This document shows, piece by piece, positions 40,929 through 49,286 of a DNA stretch of 64,000 nucleotides (positions within the stretch are counted from its first letter, which is position 1; the number at the start of each line of letters is the position of its first letter). Source of the stretch: Amycolatopsis jejuensis (GTDB taxonomy: Bacteria > Actinomycetota > Actinomycetes > Mycobacteriales > Pseudonocardiaceae); contig NZ_JNYZ01000006.1 of NCBI RefSeq assembly GCF_000717335.1, positions 1 through 64,000 on the forward strand, in the 5' to 3' direction. The notes under the pieces were generated by a model. It ran no database searches, had not been told where the DNA came from, and saw nothing but the letters and a program-made list of their open reading frames with translations. The position numbers were made by a program, and so were the translations under genes.

Positions 40929-42353
40929 ATGGCTGTCGAAGAAGCTCGTCCGGAGGCGGCCGGGCAGGAGTTCCGCCGGACGATGAGCTGGCGGGACGCG
41001 TTCTCGCTCGCCGTCGCGCTGCCGGCCGGGGCACTCGCCGTGGTCGGGTACTGGATCGGCGGGCTCGGCGCGTGGGCGGCGATCGCGCTGCTCGCCGTCT
41101 CGGGCCTGCTCGCGATCGGGCAGAATTTCCTCTACGCCGAGATGGCGTCGATGTTTCCCAGCAAAGCCGGCGGAATTGCGCTGTACGCCTCGGAAGCGTG
41201 GCGTTCGCGCAGCCGCGCGACAGGTGCGGTGGCCTCGGCCGGCTACTGGATCGGGTGGTCGTTCGGGCTGGCCGGCAATGCGCTGGTGATCGGCGGTCTC
41301 ATTGCCGCGCAATGGTTTTCCGGGGCGCCGTCGCTGCACCTCGGCTGGATGCACCTCGGGGTCGCGCACGTGGTGGCGGTGCTCTCGCTGCTGTTCGTGT
41401 GGGTGCTCAACACGCTCGGCATCCGGCTGGCCGTCGGGTTCAGCACCGCGGCGAACGGCCTGGTCCTGATCGTGCTGGTGGTCGCCGCGGTCGTCGCGAT
41501 CGCGGGCGGGCACCTGCAGTTCGACCGGCTTTCCTGGGGTCTCGGTTCGGGTGGCCAGTCCGGGTTCGTGGTCGCCTGCGTGTGGCTGTTCCTCATGGGC
41601 TGGACGGTCTACGGCACGGAAATCGCCGCGACCTTCACACCGGAGTACCGCAATCCGCGCACCGACGCACCCCGCGCGCTGATTTCCTCCGGGGCCGCCG
41701 CGCTCGCGGTGTTCGTGCTGCTGCCGGTGCTGGCGGCGGGGACCACGGACGAGAGCGTGATCACCGCGGAGCCACTCGGGTTCGTGGTGGTGATGTTCGA
41801 AAACCTCTTCGGCGGCGCGGGCTGGCTCGCGGTCGTGGTGCTGTGCCTGGCGATGCTGAACCTGATGTCGGTGTCGACCGCCGACAGCGGCCGCGCCCTG
41901 CACGGGATGGCGGTGGACGGGCTCACCGTGAAATCGCTCGGCGGCTTGAACCGCAAGGCCATGCCGTCGCGCGCGATGACCGCCGGGCTGCTGCTCAACA
42001 TCGCGCTGGTGATCTTCATCGGCAACGTGCTCGGCATCGTCTTCGCGTCCAACCTCGGGTACCTGATCGCGGTCGTCATCGCGCTCGCCGGGTACGTGCT
42101 GCTGCGGCGCGACAACGCGGCGCCGGACCGGGCGTTCCGCGTCGGCCGCCTCGGGATTCCGCTGGCGGTGGCGTTTGCGGCGGTCAACCTGGTGTTCCTC
42201 GTCGTTGCCGCACTGCATCCCGAGCTGACCGGGTACGGGAGCTGGCGCGACGAGCTCATCGGCGTCGGCGTGCTCGCCCTCGCCATCGCGCTCTACGGGC
42301 TGCGCCGGGTCGCCGACCGGCGCAGCGAGACCAACGCAAGGAGTTCTGCCTGA
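40929..42353 (+). CDS. APC-family amino acid/polyamine-type permease
   Basis: The 474-residue protein has about twelve membrane helices. It carries the APC pattern with SLAVALPAGALAVVGYWIGG, EMASMFPSKAGGIALYASEA and IGWSFGLAGNALVIGG in the first half. GTEIAATFTPEYRNPRTDAP, in the loop after helix 6, is the APC consensus EVAAxfxxExxNP. I prefer ATG 40929 (AAGGAG nine bases upstream) over ATG 40911. It starts the operon, so it likely imports the quaternary amine or a related amide. The stop overlaps the next start by one base. Confidence 0.85.
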   Translation: MAVEEARPEAAGQEFRRTMSWRDAFSLAVALPAGALAVVGYWIGGLGAWAAIALLAVSGLLAIGQNFLYAEMASMFPSKAGGIALYASEAWRSRSRATGAVASAGYWIGWSFGLAGNALVIGGLIAAQWFSGAPSLHLGWMHLGVAHVVAVLSLLFVWVLNTLGIRLAVGFSTAANGLVLIVLVVAAVVAIAGGHLQFDRLSWGLGSGGQSGFVVACVWLFLMGWTVYGTEIAATFTPEYRNPRTDAPRALISSGAAALAVFVLLPVLAAGTTDESVITAEPLGFVVVMFENLFGGAGWLAVVVLCLAMLNLMSVSTADSGRALHGMAVDGLTVKSLGGLNRKAMPSRAMTAGLLLNIALVIFIGNVLGIVFASNLGYLIAVVIALAGYVLLRRDNAAPDRAFRVGRLGIPLAVAFAAVNLVFLVVAALHPELTGYGSWRDELIGVGVLALAIALYGLRRVADRRSETNARSSA

Positions 42354-43285
42354 TGTGGGAATCGTCTGTCGAACCGGCTGCGGTGCGGCGCGTCGCGTGT
42401 GTCGGGGCCGGGGTGATCGGCGGGGGCTGGGTCGCGCACTTCCTGGCCCGCGGGTTCGAGGTGACCGCCTGGGACCCGGCGCCGGACGCCGAAGCCAAGC
42501 TGCGCCGCCTGGTCGGCACCGCCTGGCCGACGCTGGTCGAGCTCGGTCTCGCTCCCGGTGCTTCGCGCGATCGGCTGACCGTGCCCGAAACGCTCGCCGA
42601 AGCCGTGTCCGACGCGCAGTTCGTGCAGGAAAGCGCGCCGGAGAACCTCGAGCTGAAGTCGGACCTGCTGGCCCGGATCGATGCCGCTGCTCCGGCGGGG
42701 ATCGTCGTGGGCTCGTCGACCTCCGGGTACCGGATGACGGACATGCAGGCGGCGGCCGCGCGGCCGGAACGGCTCGTGGTGGGGCATCCGTTCAACCCGC
42801 CGTATCTGCTGCCGCTGGTGGAGGTCGTCGGCGGGGAGCGGACGGCGGCCGAGGCGGTGCGGTGGGCCGAGGAGTTCTACACGCACGCCGGGAAAACCGT
42901 GATCGTGATGGACCGCGAGGTACCCGGGTTCATCGCGAACCGGTTGCAGGAAGCGTTGTGGCGCGAGGCATTGCACATGATCGACGCCGGGGAGGCCACT
43001 GTGGACCAGATCGAGACCGCGGTGATTGCCGGACCTGGCTTGAGGTGGCCGTTCCACGGGCCGTGCACCACCTTCCACCTCGCTGGCGGGGAAGGCGGGA
43101 TGGCGCATGCGCTGGACCACTTCGGCGTGAGTTACCCGTGGACGCGGCTGGCAAGCCCGGAGCTGACGGATCGCTTACGCGCCAGTCTGGTCGAAGGCAC
43201 CGGGCGCCGGTCGACGGCGGACCTGGTTGCCGAGCGCGATCGCAAGGTGATTGCGGTGCTGCGCGCGGTGCGGGGGGAGTCGTGA
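42353..43285 (+). CDS. lcdH: L-carnitine 3-dehydrogenase-like enzyme
   Basis: The 310-residue NAD-dependent dehydrogenase of the 3-hydroxyacyl-CoA dehydrogenase fold has VACVGAGVIGGGWVAHFLAR at about 14-33, QESAPENLELKSDL, HPFNPPYLLPLVEVV (catalytic His) and GFIANRLQEALWREALHMID. Length and the neighbouring thioesterase and BKACE genes point to carnitine dehydrogenase, which makes 3-dehydrocarnitine. Substrate assignment is by context. AAGGAG lies before the ATG. Confidence 0.8.
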   Translation: MWESSVEPAAVRRVACVGAGVIGGGWVAHFLARGFEVTAWDPAPDAEAKLRRLVGTAWPTLVELGLAPGASRDRLTVPETLAEAVSDAQFVQESAPENLELKSDLLARIDAAAPAGIVVGSSTSGYRMTDMQAAAARPERLVVGHPFNPPYLLPLVEVVGGERTAAEAVRWAEEFYTHAGKTVIVMDREVPGFIANRLQEALWREALHMIDAGEATVDQIETAVIAGPGLRWPFHGPCTTFHLAGGEGGMAHALDHFGVSYPWTRLASPELTDRLRASLVEGTGRRSTADLVAERDRKVIAVLRAVRGES

Positions 43286-43701
43286 TTCCGCAGTTGCGGC
43301 GCCGCGTCCGTCCAGAGTGGATAGACGCCAACGAGCACCTCAGCGAGGCGTACTACGTGCTCGTGTTCGGGGAGGCGACCGAGCACGCGATGGCGCACGT
43401 CGGGATGACCCCGGAGTATCGCGAGCGGGAGAAATGCTCGCTGTTCACCGTGGAGGCGCATCTCCGTTACCTGGACCAGGTTGTGCTCGGCGAGGAGGTC
43501 ACCGTGACGACGCAGGTCACCGAGGTCGGCGGCAAGCGGCTGGTGCTCTGGCACGAAATGTCCGCGGGCGGGCGCATGCGGGCGACGGCGGAGATCGTGG
43601 GGGTGCACGTCGATCTCGGTGCGGTGAAGGCGAAACCGCTGCCGGACCAGGTGCGTATTGCGGCGGAAAGGTTGCTGGCGCCGGAAAAGGCCGGACGATG
43701 A
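43282..43701 (+). CDS. Betainyl-CoA thioesterase-like hotdog protein
   Basis: The 139-residue hotdog-fold thioesterase begins IPQLRRRVRPEWIDANEHLS, with the 'DxxxHlse.yY' start typical of 4HBT-type enzymes (Asp and His near residues 15-18), and RYLDQVVLGEEVTVTTQVTE. In carnitine catabolism it releases glycine betaine from betainyl-CoA. In some bacteria it is fused to the dehydrogenase; here it is separate but coupled by GTGA. It overlaps the amidase by ATGA. Confidence 0.8.
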   Translation: MIPQLRRRVRPEWIDANEHLSEAYYVLVFGEATEHAMAHVGMTPEYREREKCSLFTVEAHLRYLDQVVLGEEVTVTTQVTEVGGKRLVLWHEMSAGGRMRATAEIVGVHVDLGAVKAKPLPDQVRIAAERLLAPEKAGR

Positions 43702-45095
43702 GCGAGCTGGCCTACCTCTCCGCGGTCGAGGCGTTACGGGCTTTTCGTGCCCGGGAGCTGTCGCCGGTGGAGCTGACCGAGGCGGTGCTCGCCAGGGCCG
43801 GACAGACGGAACCGGTCGTGAATGCGTTGGCGCACCGGCTGTTCGAGAGTGCACTGGGGCAGGCGAAGGTGGCCGAGCGGCGGTACGCCGGACACGGGAC
43901 CCCGGGGCCGCTCGAAGGGCTGCCGACCGTGGTCAAGGAGGACGAGGCGATCGCGGGCCAGCCGTGGACGCAGGGGTCGCGCGTCCACGAGCACACCATC
44001 GCCGGGCATACCGCGGAGTTCGTCCGCCGGGTGCAGGCCGCAGGGGCGATCGTGCACGCGCGCAGCACCGCGTCGGAGTTCGCGACCGCGGCGTTCACGC
44101 ATTCCTCGCTCTGGGGTGTCACGCGGAACCCGTGGAATCCGGAGTTCTCGCCGGGCGGGTCGTCCGGCGGCTCGGCGGCGGCGCTCGCTGCCGGGTCGAC
44201 GGTGCTGGCCACCGGGTCCGACACTGCCGGTTCGATCCGGGTGCCCGCGGCGTTCAGCGGGGTCGTGGGGTTCAAGCCGCCGCGCGGGCGGGTGCCGGTG
44301 GATCCACCGTTCCACCTCGATCCCTATGTCCACTCGGGAGTTCTTGGCCGCTCGGTGGCGGATGTCAGGGTGCTGCAGAACGTGGTCGCCGGGCCTGCGG
44401 CGTACGACCTCGGTGCGCTGCCGCCGTACCTCCTGCCCGAGCCGGTGGACGGTCTCGCCGGGCTTCGCATTGCGCTGTCGGAGGATCTGGGAGACTGGCC
44501 GATCGATCCCGAGATCCGCCGCAATACCCGCACGTTCGCCGAGCGGCTGCGCGATGCCGGGGCGCGGGTGGAGACGGTCGGGCTGACCGTGCCGCGGGAC
44601 AAGGTCTTGCGGGCGGCGGCCACCCACTTCCACCACGGCTTCGGCGCGGCGGTGGACGGCGTTGCCGAGACCGCGTACGCCGTCGAGTTCGTTCGGTGGG
44701 CCCGCGAGAACAGTGGGTCGGTGCTTGCCGGTCTCGCCCTCGAAGCGGAGCTGGCCGCGCCGGTCGGGGAACTGTTCGAGCGGTTCGACGCCCTCGTCTG
44801 TCCGACAGCGGGCACCCGCGGGCTCGTAGCCGGGGAGGATTACGTCGGCTACGGCCCGGAGGTCGACGGCCATCCGCTCCGGCACTACTTCGAGGCACTG
44901 CTTGCCTTGCCGTTCAACATCATGGCGGCGTGTCCGGTGCTGGCCGTGCCGTCCGGGTTCGCGGACAACGGCGTGCCCACCGGGGTGCAGATCGTCGGAC
45001 GGCCGTTCGACGACGCGACGCCGTTCCGCATCGGCGCGGCCGTCGAGCAACCGCCGGCCTGGCCGGATCCGACCCCGAGGAGTGCTTGTGCCTGA
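43698..45095 (+). CDS. Amidase (amidase signature family)
   Basis: The 465-residue protein has the Ser-cisSer-Lys triad: Lys in GLPTVVKEDEAIAG (near 80), the cis-Ser and the region FSPGGSSGGSAAALAAGSTV at about 150-169, and GSDTAGSIRVPAAFSGVVGF. It hydrolyses an amide bond of an unknown substrate. In this operon an amide of carnitine or a related amine is conceivable (inference). Coupled at both ends. Confidence 0.87.
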   Translation: MSELAYLSAVEALRAFRARELSPVELTEAVLARAGQTEPVVNALAHRLFESALGQAKVAERRYAGHGTPGPLEGLPTVVKEDEAIAGQPWTQGSRVHEHTIAGHTAEFVRRVQAAGAIVHARSTASEFATAAFTHSSLWGVTRNPWNPEFSPGGSSGGSAAALAAGSTVLATGSDTAGSIRVPAAFSGVVGFKPPRGRVPVDPPFHLDPYVHSGVLGRSVADVRVLQNVVAGPAAYDLGALPPYLLPEPVDGLAGLRIALSEDLGDWPIDPEIRRNTRTFAERLRDAGARVETVGLTVPRDKVLRAAATHFHHGFGAAVDGVAETAYAVEFVRWARENSGSVLAGLALEAELAAPVGELFERFDALVCPTAGTRGLVAGEDYVGYGPEVDGHPLRHYFEALLALPFNIMAACPVLAVPSGFADNGVPTGVQIVGRPFDDATPFRIGAAVEQPPAWPDPTPRSACA

Positions 45096-47469
45096 GGAAT
45101 CCGCTGCACCCCTGACCGGGATCCGCGTGCTCGACTTCGGCCAGTACGTGGCCGGACCCGCCGTCGCGCTGATGCTGGCCGACCTCGGTGCGGAGGTCAT
45201 CCACGTCGACCCGCCGGAGGGGCCGCGCTGGCAGTCCCCGGCGGCCGACGCGCTCGGGTGCGGCAAAGCCGTCCGGCGGCTCGACCTCACCACCCCCGCC
45301 GGGCTGCGCGCGGCGCAGGACCTGATCGCCGAGGCTGACGTCGTGATCGAGAACTTCCGGCCCGGCGTGATGACGGGATTCGGGCTCGGTCCCGCGGACA
45401 TCACCGCGCTCAACCCGCATGCGGTGCAGTTGTCGCTGCCCGGGTTCGGCGAGGGTGATCCGCGGCGCGACACGCCGGGCTGGGAAGGCGTCGTGATGGC
45501 CGCGACCGGCGGGTACACGGACATGGGGCTGAATCGGGTCCTGATGGGCGTCGACCCGTCGTTCACGCCACTGCCGCTGGCCTCGGCTTACGCGGCGGCG
45601 CTCGGTGCGCTGGCCGTGACCGTCGCGCTGAAGGCCCGGGAGCGGACCGGCCGGGGTGACGTGCTCGAAGTCCCGCTGGCCGAGGCCGTGCTGGAGGGGC
45701 TGGCGTTCAACTCGCTGGCGGTGTCCGACCTGCCGCCGCGGTATTTGTCCTTGCGCGAGCACGAAATCGCCCGCCGCCGCCGCGCCGGTGAGCCGATGGA
45801 CCTCACGTACGACCAGCTCCAGTCGCTGCTCGACCCGTTTTACCGCAGCTACGTCTGCCGCGACGGGCGGTTGTTCTACCACTGCTGTCCCGCCCACCGC
45901 ACGCACGCGGTGCGGTCGCTGAAGCTGCTGGGTCTGTGGGAAACTGTGGTGGCAGAAGGAATCCCGCTCGTCGACCCGTACACCGCCACCGACACGTGGC
46001 CGGATGGCGTCGACTGCACCCTGCTGGCGTACCCGCTGTCGGCCCGCTGGACCGCGCGGCTCACGGAGCTGATCAGCGAGGTGTTCCGCACCCGGACCGC
46101 CGAGGAATGGGAACGCCGGTTCGACGCCGCCGGAATCCCCGGTGCGGCGCATCGCAGCACTCTCGAGTGGATCCGCTCCGGCCATCCGCGCGCGGCGGGA
46201 CTGGTGGCCACGATCGAGGGCGGACTCACCGTGCCCGGACCGGTGGTGTGGGCCGAGAACCACCCGCCGCAGCGGACCGCGGCCCGTCCGGCGGAGGGTG
46301 GATTCACGATGCCCCGGCAGGTATCGCCGCCGGTCCAGGGCGACGGCTTGCCGCTGTCGGGCGTGCGCATTCTCGACCTGACCAACGTGATCGCGGGCCC
46401 GATGGTCGGGGCGACGCTGGCACGGTTCGGCGCCGACGTGATCCGCGTCGACCCGCCGACGCCCGGCTTCGACCCGTACCACGCGATCGTCGTCGGTATG
46501 CATGCCCAGCGCGGCAAACGCAGTGTCCTGGCCGACCTCAAGACGCCGGAAGGCCGCGACATTCTCGACCGGCTCGTGGCGTCCGCCGACGCAGTGACCT
46601 TCAACGGCACCGAGGACCAGCTGCTCCGGCTCGGCCTCGATCCGTTGCGGCTCAACGCTTTGCGACCCGGTATCGTGCTCATGCGGATCGATGCGTACGG
46701 CGGCCCGAACCCCGGCCCGCGGTCCGGTGCGGTCGGCTACGACGACAACGTGCAGGCCTGCGCCGGGATCATGACCCGCTTCGGCGGCGGCCCCGACACG
46801 CCCGAGGAACACGCGCACCTAGGTACGATCGACGCCCTCGCCGGGTTCTGCGCCGCGTTCGCCACCGTCGCCGCGCTGCTGCGCCCGAGCGACCAGCCCC
46901 GGGTCATGCGGACGTCCCTGGCCGCGGCCGGGCAGCTGCTGCAGATCCCGTTCCTGCACGACGGACCCGGTCGCGACGACCTGCCAGAGCCCAGCGGTCC
47001 CGGTACCCTCGGCGCGTCGCCGGGATACCAGTGCTACCGGGCCGCCGATGGGTGGTTCTTCCTGGCCGGTCCGGACGAGAACGTCGACTACGCCTTCGCC
47101 GACCACGACGTCGACCACTGGGTCAAGCTGCTTTCCCCGCGCGGGTTCGCGGTGCAGCGCATCGAGCACATTGCGACTCTGCGTGAGCGCGGCCTGGTGC
47201 GGGAAAGCGCCGGGCCGGTGCCACTGCGGTCGAGCGGGGTGTTCGTGCGGCATGACCGTCATCCGAGCGGACACGAGGTCGATCTCGTTGCGCCACAAGC
47301 AATCCGGGGTGAACATCTGCAGGTCCGGATGCCGTCCGACGCGCCGCAATACGGCCGGCACACCCGGGAAGTGCTCGCCGAACTCGGTTACCGCCCCGGC
47401 GACATTGCCGCGATGCTGCGTGACGGCGTGGTCAGCGATCACTGGAGCGAAACGTACCTCCCGGCCTGA
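45088..47469 (+). CDS. Fused double CaiB/BaiF (class III) CoA-transferase
   Basis: The 793-residue protein contains two full-length class III CoA-transferase-like halves in one frame. The first is near 10-400 (GIRVLDFGQYVAGPAVALML, GAEVIHVDPPEGP, VVIENFRPGVMTGFGL). The second is near 420-790 (GVRILDLTNVIAGPMVGATL, GADVIRVDPPTPG, LRPGIVLMRIDAYGG). The family normally works as interlinked dimers of about 400 residues, so fusion may fix a heterodimer. It probably makes the CoA ester of a carnitine-related acid. GTG start overlaps the amidase end; GAGGAG lies upstream. Confidence 0.85.
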   Translation: MPEESAAPLTGIRVLDFGQYVAGPAVALMLADLGAEVIHVDPPEGPRWQSPAADALGCGKAVRRLDLTTPAGLRAAQDLIAEADVVIENFRPGVMTGFGLGPADITALNPHAVQLSLPGFGEGDPRRDTPGWEGVVMAATGGYTDMGLNRVLMGVDPSFTPLPLASAYAAALGALAVTVALKARERTGRGDVLEVPLAEAVLEGLAFNSLAVSDLPPRYLSLREHEIARRRRAGEPMDLTYDQLQSLLDPFYRSYVCRDGRLFYHCCPAHRTHAVRSLKLLGLWETVVAEGIPLVDPYTATDTWPDGVDCTLLAYPLSARWTARLTELISEVFRTRTAEEWERRFDAAGIPGAAHRSTLEWIRSGHPRAAGLVATIEGGLTVPGPVVWAENHPPQRTAARPAEGGFTMPRQVSPPVQGDGLPLSGVRILDLTNVIAGPMVGATLARFGADVIRVDPPTPGFDPYHAIVVGMHAQRGKRSVLADLKTPEGRDILDRLVASADAVTFNGTEDQLLRLGLDPLRLNALRPGIVLMRIDAYGGPNPGPRSGAVGYDDNVQACAGIMTRFGGGPDTPEEHAHLGTIDALAGFCAAFATVAALLRPSDQPRVMRTSLAAAGQLLQIPFLHDGPGRDDLPEPSGPGTLGASPGYQCYRAADGWFFLAGPDENVDYAFADHDVDHWVKLLSPRGFAVQRIEHIATLRERGLVRESAGPVPLRSSGVFVRHDRHPSGHEVDLVAPQAIRGEHLQVRMPSDAPQYGRHTREVLAELGYRPGDIAAMLRDGVVSDHWSETYLPA

Positions 47470-47498
47470 CACTGGTCTCCCAAGAGAAAGGTTCCACC

Positions 47499-48419
47499 AT
47501 GCGTGCCCCGTATGACCCGATTGTCCTCACCGCCGCTGTCACCGGGGGAGACGTCCTGCCCAGCCAGAGTCCCGCGGTGCCGTGCGGGCCGGACGCCATC
47601 GTCGAGGCGTCCGTCGCTGCCGCCCGCGCCGGGGCGACCGTGGTCCACCTGCATGCCCGGGAGTCCGATGGGCGTCCGACCGCTTCGCCGCGGATGTTCG
47701 CCGAGATCGTGTCCGGGATCCGGGAGCAGAGCGACGTCGTGGTGAACGTGACCACCGGCGGATCTGTCGACATGACGGCAGACCAGCGGATCGAGGGCGT
47801 CGTCGCGTCCCGTCCGGACATTGCCACGCTCAACCTCGGCACGATGAACTTCGAGGGCTTCCCCAACCCCGCGCGGTGGCCGTCCGTGCGGCACGAATGG
47901 GAGAAGGAGGTACTGGAGCGGTCGGGTTCGGTCGTCTTCACGAACACGCTCGGCACGATCCGGCGGTTCGCGACCGCGTTCGGCGAGCTGGGCGTGACGC
48001 CGGAGCTGGAGGTGTACGACCTGAGCCACCTGTCGATGGCCCGGTTCCTGCTCGACGAGGGCACGCTGACCGGACCGGTGCGGATCCAGTTCGTGCTCGG
48101 CGTGCTGGGTGGCGCCGGAGGCAGTCCGCAGGACCTGTTCGCGCTGCGCGAGGCAGCCGGCCGGATTCTCGGGACCGACCTGGCCGCGGTGAGCGTCGCC
48201 GGGGTCGGGTACCCCGGCCAGCTGCGGCTCGGCGCGATCGCCGCGGCGGCGGGCATGGACGTGCGGGTCGGGATCGAGGACAACCTGCGCATCCGGCGTC
48301 GTCGGCAGGCGGTGGATTCCGCGGAACTCGTCGCCGCCGCGGTCGCGATCGCCGACCAGCTCGAACGGCCGATCGCCACCCCGGCGCAGCTGCGGGCAGA
48401 ACTGGGCGTCGCCGCATGA
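47499..48419 (+). CDS. BKACE-family cleavage enzyme (3-dehydrocarnitine type)
   Basis: The 306-residue DUF849/BKACE TIM barrel has VLTAAVTGGDVLPSQSPAVP, the zinc-site VVHLHARESDGRPT, VVNVTTGGS, NLGTMNF and a late GIEDNLRIRRRRQAV. BKACE enzymes join a beta-keto acid with acetyl-CoA to give acetoacetate and a new CoA ester. With carnitine dehydrogenase and thioesterase nearby, 3-dehydrocarnitine is the likely substrate, yielding betainyl-CoA. GAAAGG precedes ATG. Confidence 0.87.
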   Translation: MRAPYDPIVLTAAVTGGDVLPSQSPAVPCGPDAIVEASVAAARAGATVVHLHARESDGRPTASPRMFAEIVSGIREQSDVVVNVTTGGSVDMTADQRIEGVVASRPDIATLNLGTMNFEGFPNPARWPSVRHEWEKEVLERSGSVVFTNTLGTIRRFATAFGELGVTPELEVYDLSHLSMARFLLDEGTLTGPVRIQFVLGVLGGAGGSPQDLFALREAAGRILGTDLAAVSVAGVGYPGQLRLGAIAAAAGMDVRVGIEDNLRIRRRRQAVDSAELVAAAVAIADQLERPIATPAQLRAELGVAA

Positions 48420-49189
48420 CGACCCTTTGCCTGGCGGCCCTGCAGAGCGCCGGAACCCCCCGCGATGTCGAGGCGAACCTCGCCGAGCTGGACCGTGCCG
48501 CCGCCGAGGCCGCGGCCGACGTCCTGGTGACCCCCGAGCTGTTCGTGACCGGGTACGACGTCGGCGATCTCACCGGCCTGGCCGCGCTCGACCTGACCAC
48601 GCGGGTGTCGGAAATCGCCGCGCGGCACGGCATCGCGATCGTCGCGGGCCTGCCCAGCCCGGGTCCGGATGGCAAGGTCCGCAACGACGCCGTCTTCGTC
48701 GACGACACCGGACAGCTGCTCGCGCGGTACCCCAAGGCACACCTGTACGGCGACCTGGACCGCCGGTTCCACCCCGGCGATCAGCCCCCAGCGCAGGTCA
48801 CCTACCGCGGGGTGCGGTTCGCGGTGATGATCTGCTTCGACGTCGAGTTCCCGGAGACCGTCCGCACCGCTGCGCTCGAGGGAGCCGAGGTGGTGCTGGT
48901 GCCGACGGCGAACATGGAGCCTTACGCCGGGGTCAACGAGCACCTGGTGTGGACGCGCGCGTGGGAGAACCAGGTGTTCCTCGCGTATGTCAACCGGATC
49001 GGGGCCGAGGACGCGACCCGGTACGTGGGCCGCAGCCGGGTCCTGGGGCCGGATGGGCGGGATCTTGCGCAGGCGGGCACCGGCGCGGAGCTGCTCCGCG
49101 CGACCATCGACACCGCTGAGGTCGCGCGGGCTCGGAGTGACTTCAGCTACCTCGCCAGCCGAAGGCCCCCGCTGTACCGGCTCCGCTGA
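48416..49189 (+). CDS. Nitrilase-superfamily C-N hydrolase
   Basis: The 257-residue protein has the Glu-Lys-Cys triad: Glu in LVTPELFVTGYDVGD (near 42), Lys in RYPKAHLYGDLD (near 107) and Cys in AVMICFDVEFPE (near 141). It is a single-domain amidase of the nitrilase superfamily. As last gene of the operon, coupled to BKACE by ATGA, it may free ammonia from an amide of the same pathway as the signature amidase. Confidence 0.87.
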   Translation: MTTLCLAALQSAGTPRDVEANLAELDRAAAEAAADVLVTPELFVTGYDVGDLTGLAALDLTTRVSEIAARHGIAIVAGLPSPGPDGKVRNDAVFVDDTGQLLARYPKAHLYGDLDRRFHPGDQPPAQVTYRGVRFAVMICFDVEFPETVRTAALEGAEVVLVPTANMEPYAGVNEHLVWTRAWENQVFLAYVNRIGAEDATRYVGRSRVLGPDGRDLAQAGTGAELLRATIDTAEVARARSDFSYLASRRPPLYRLR

Positions 49190-49286
49190 CAAATGTCGCC
49201 CCGTTATCCGCCACCTCGCGACGATGGTCTGGTGCGCCTGCGCGCCGATCGGGCCAGACTCGGGGGTCGACGGAAGGGGACCGATC

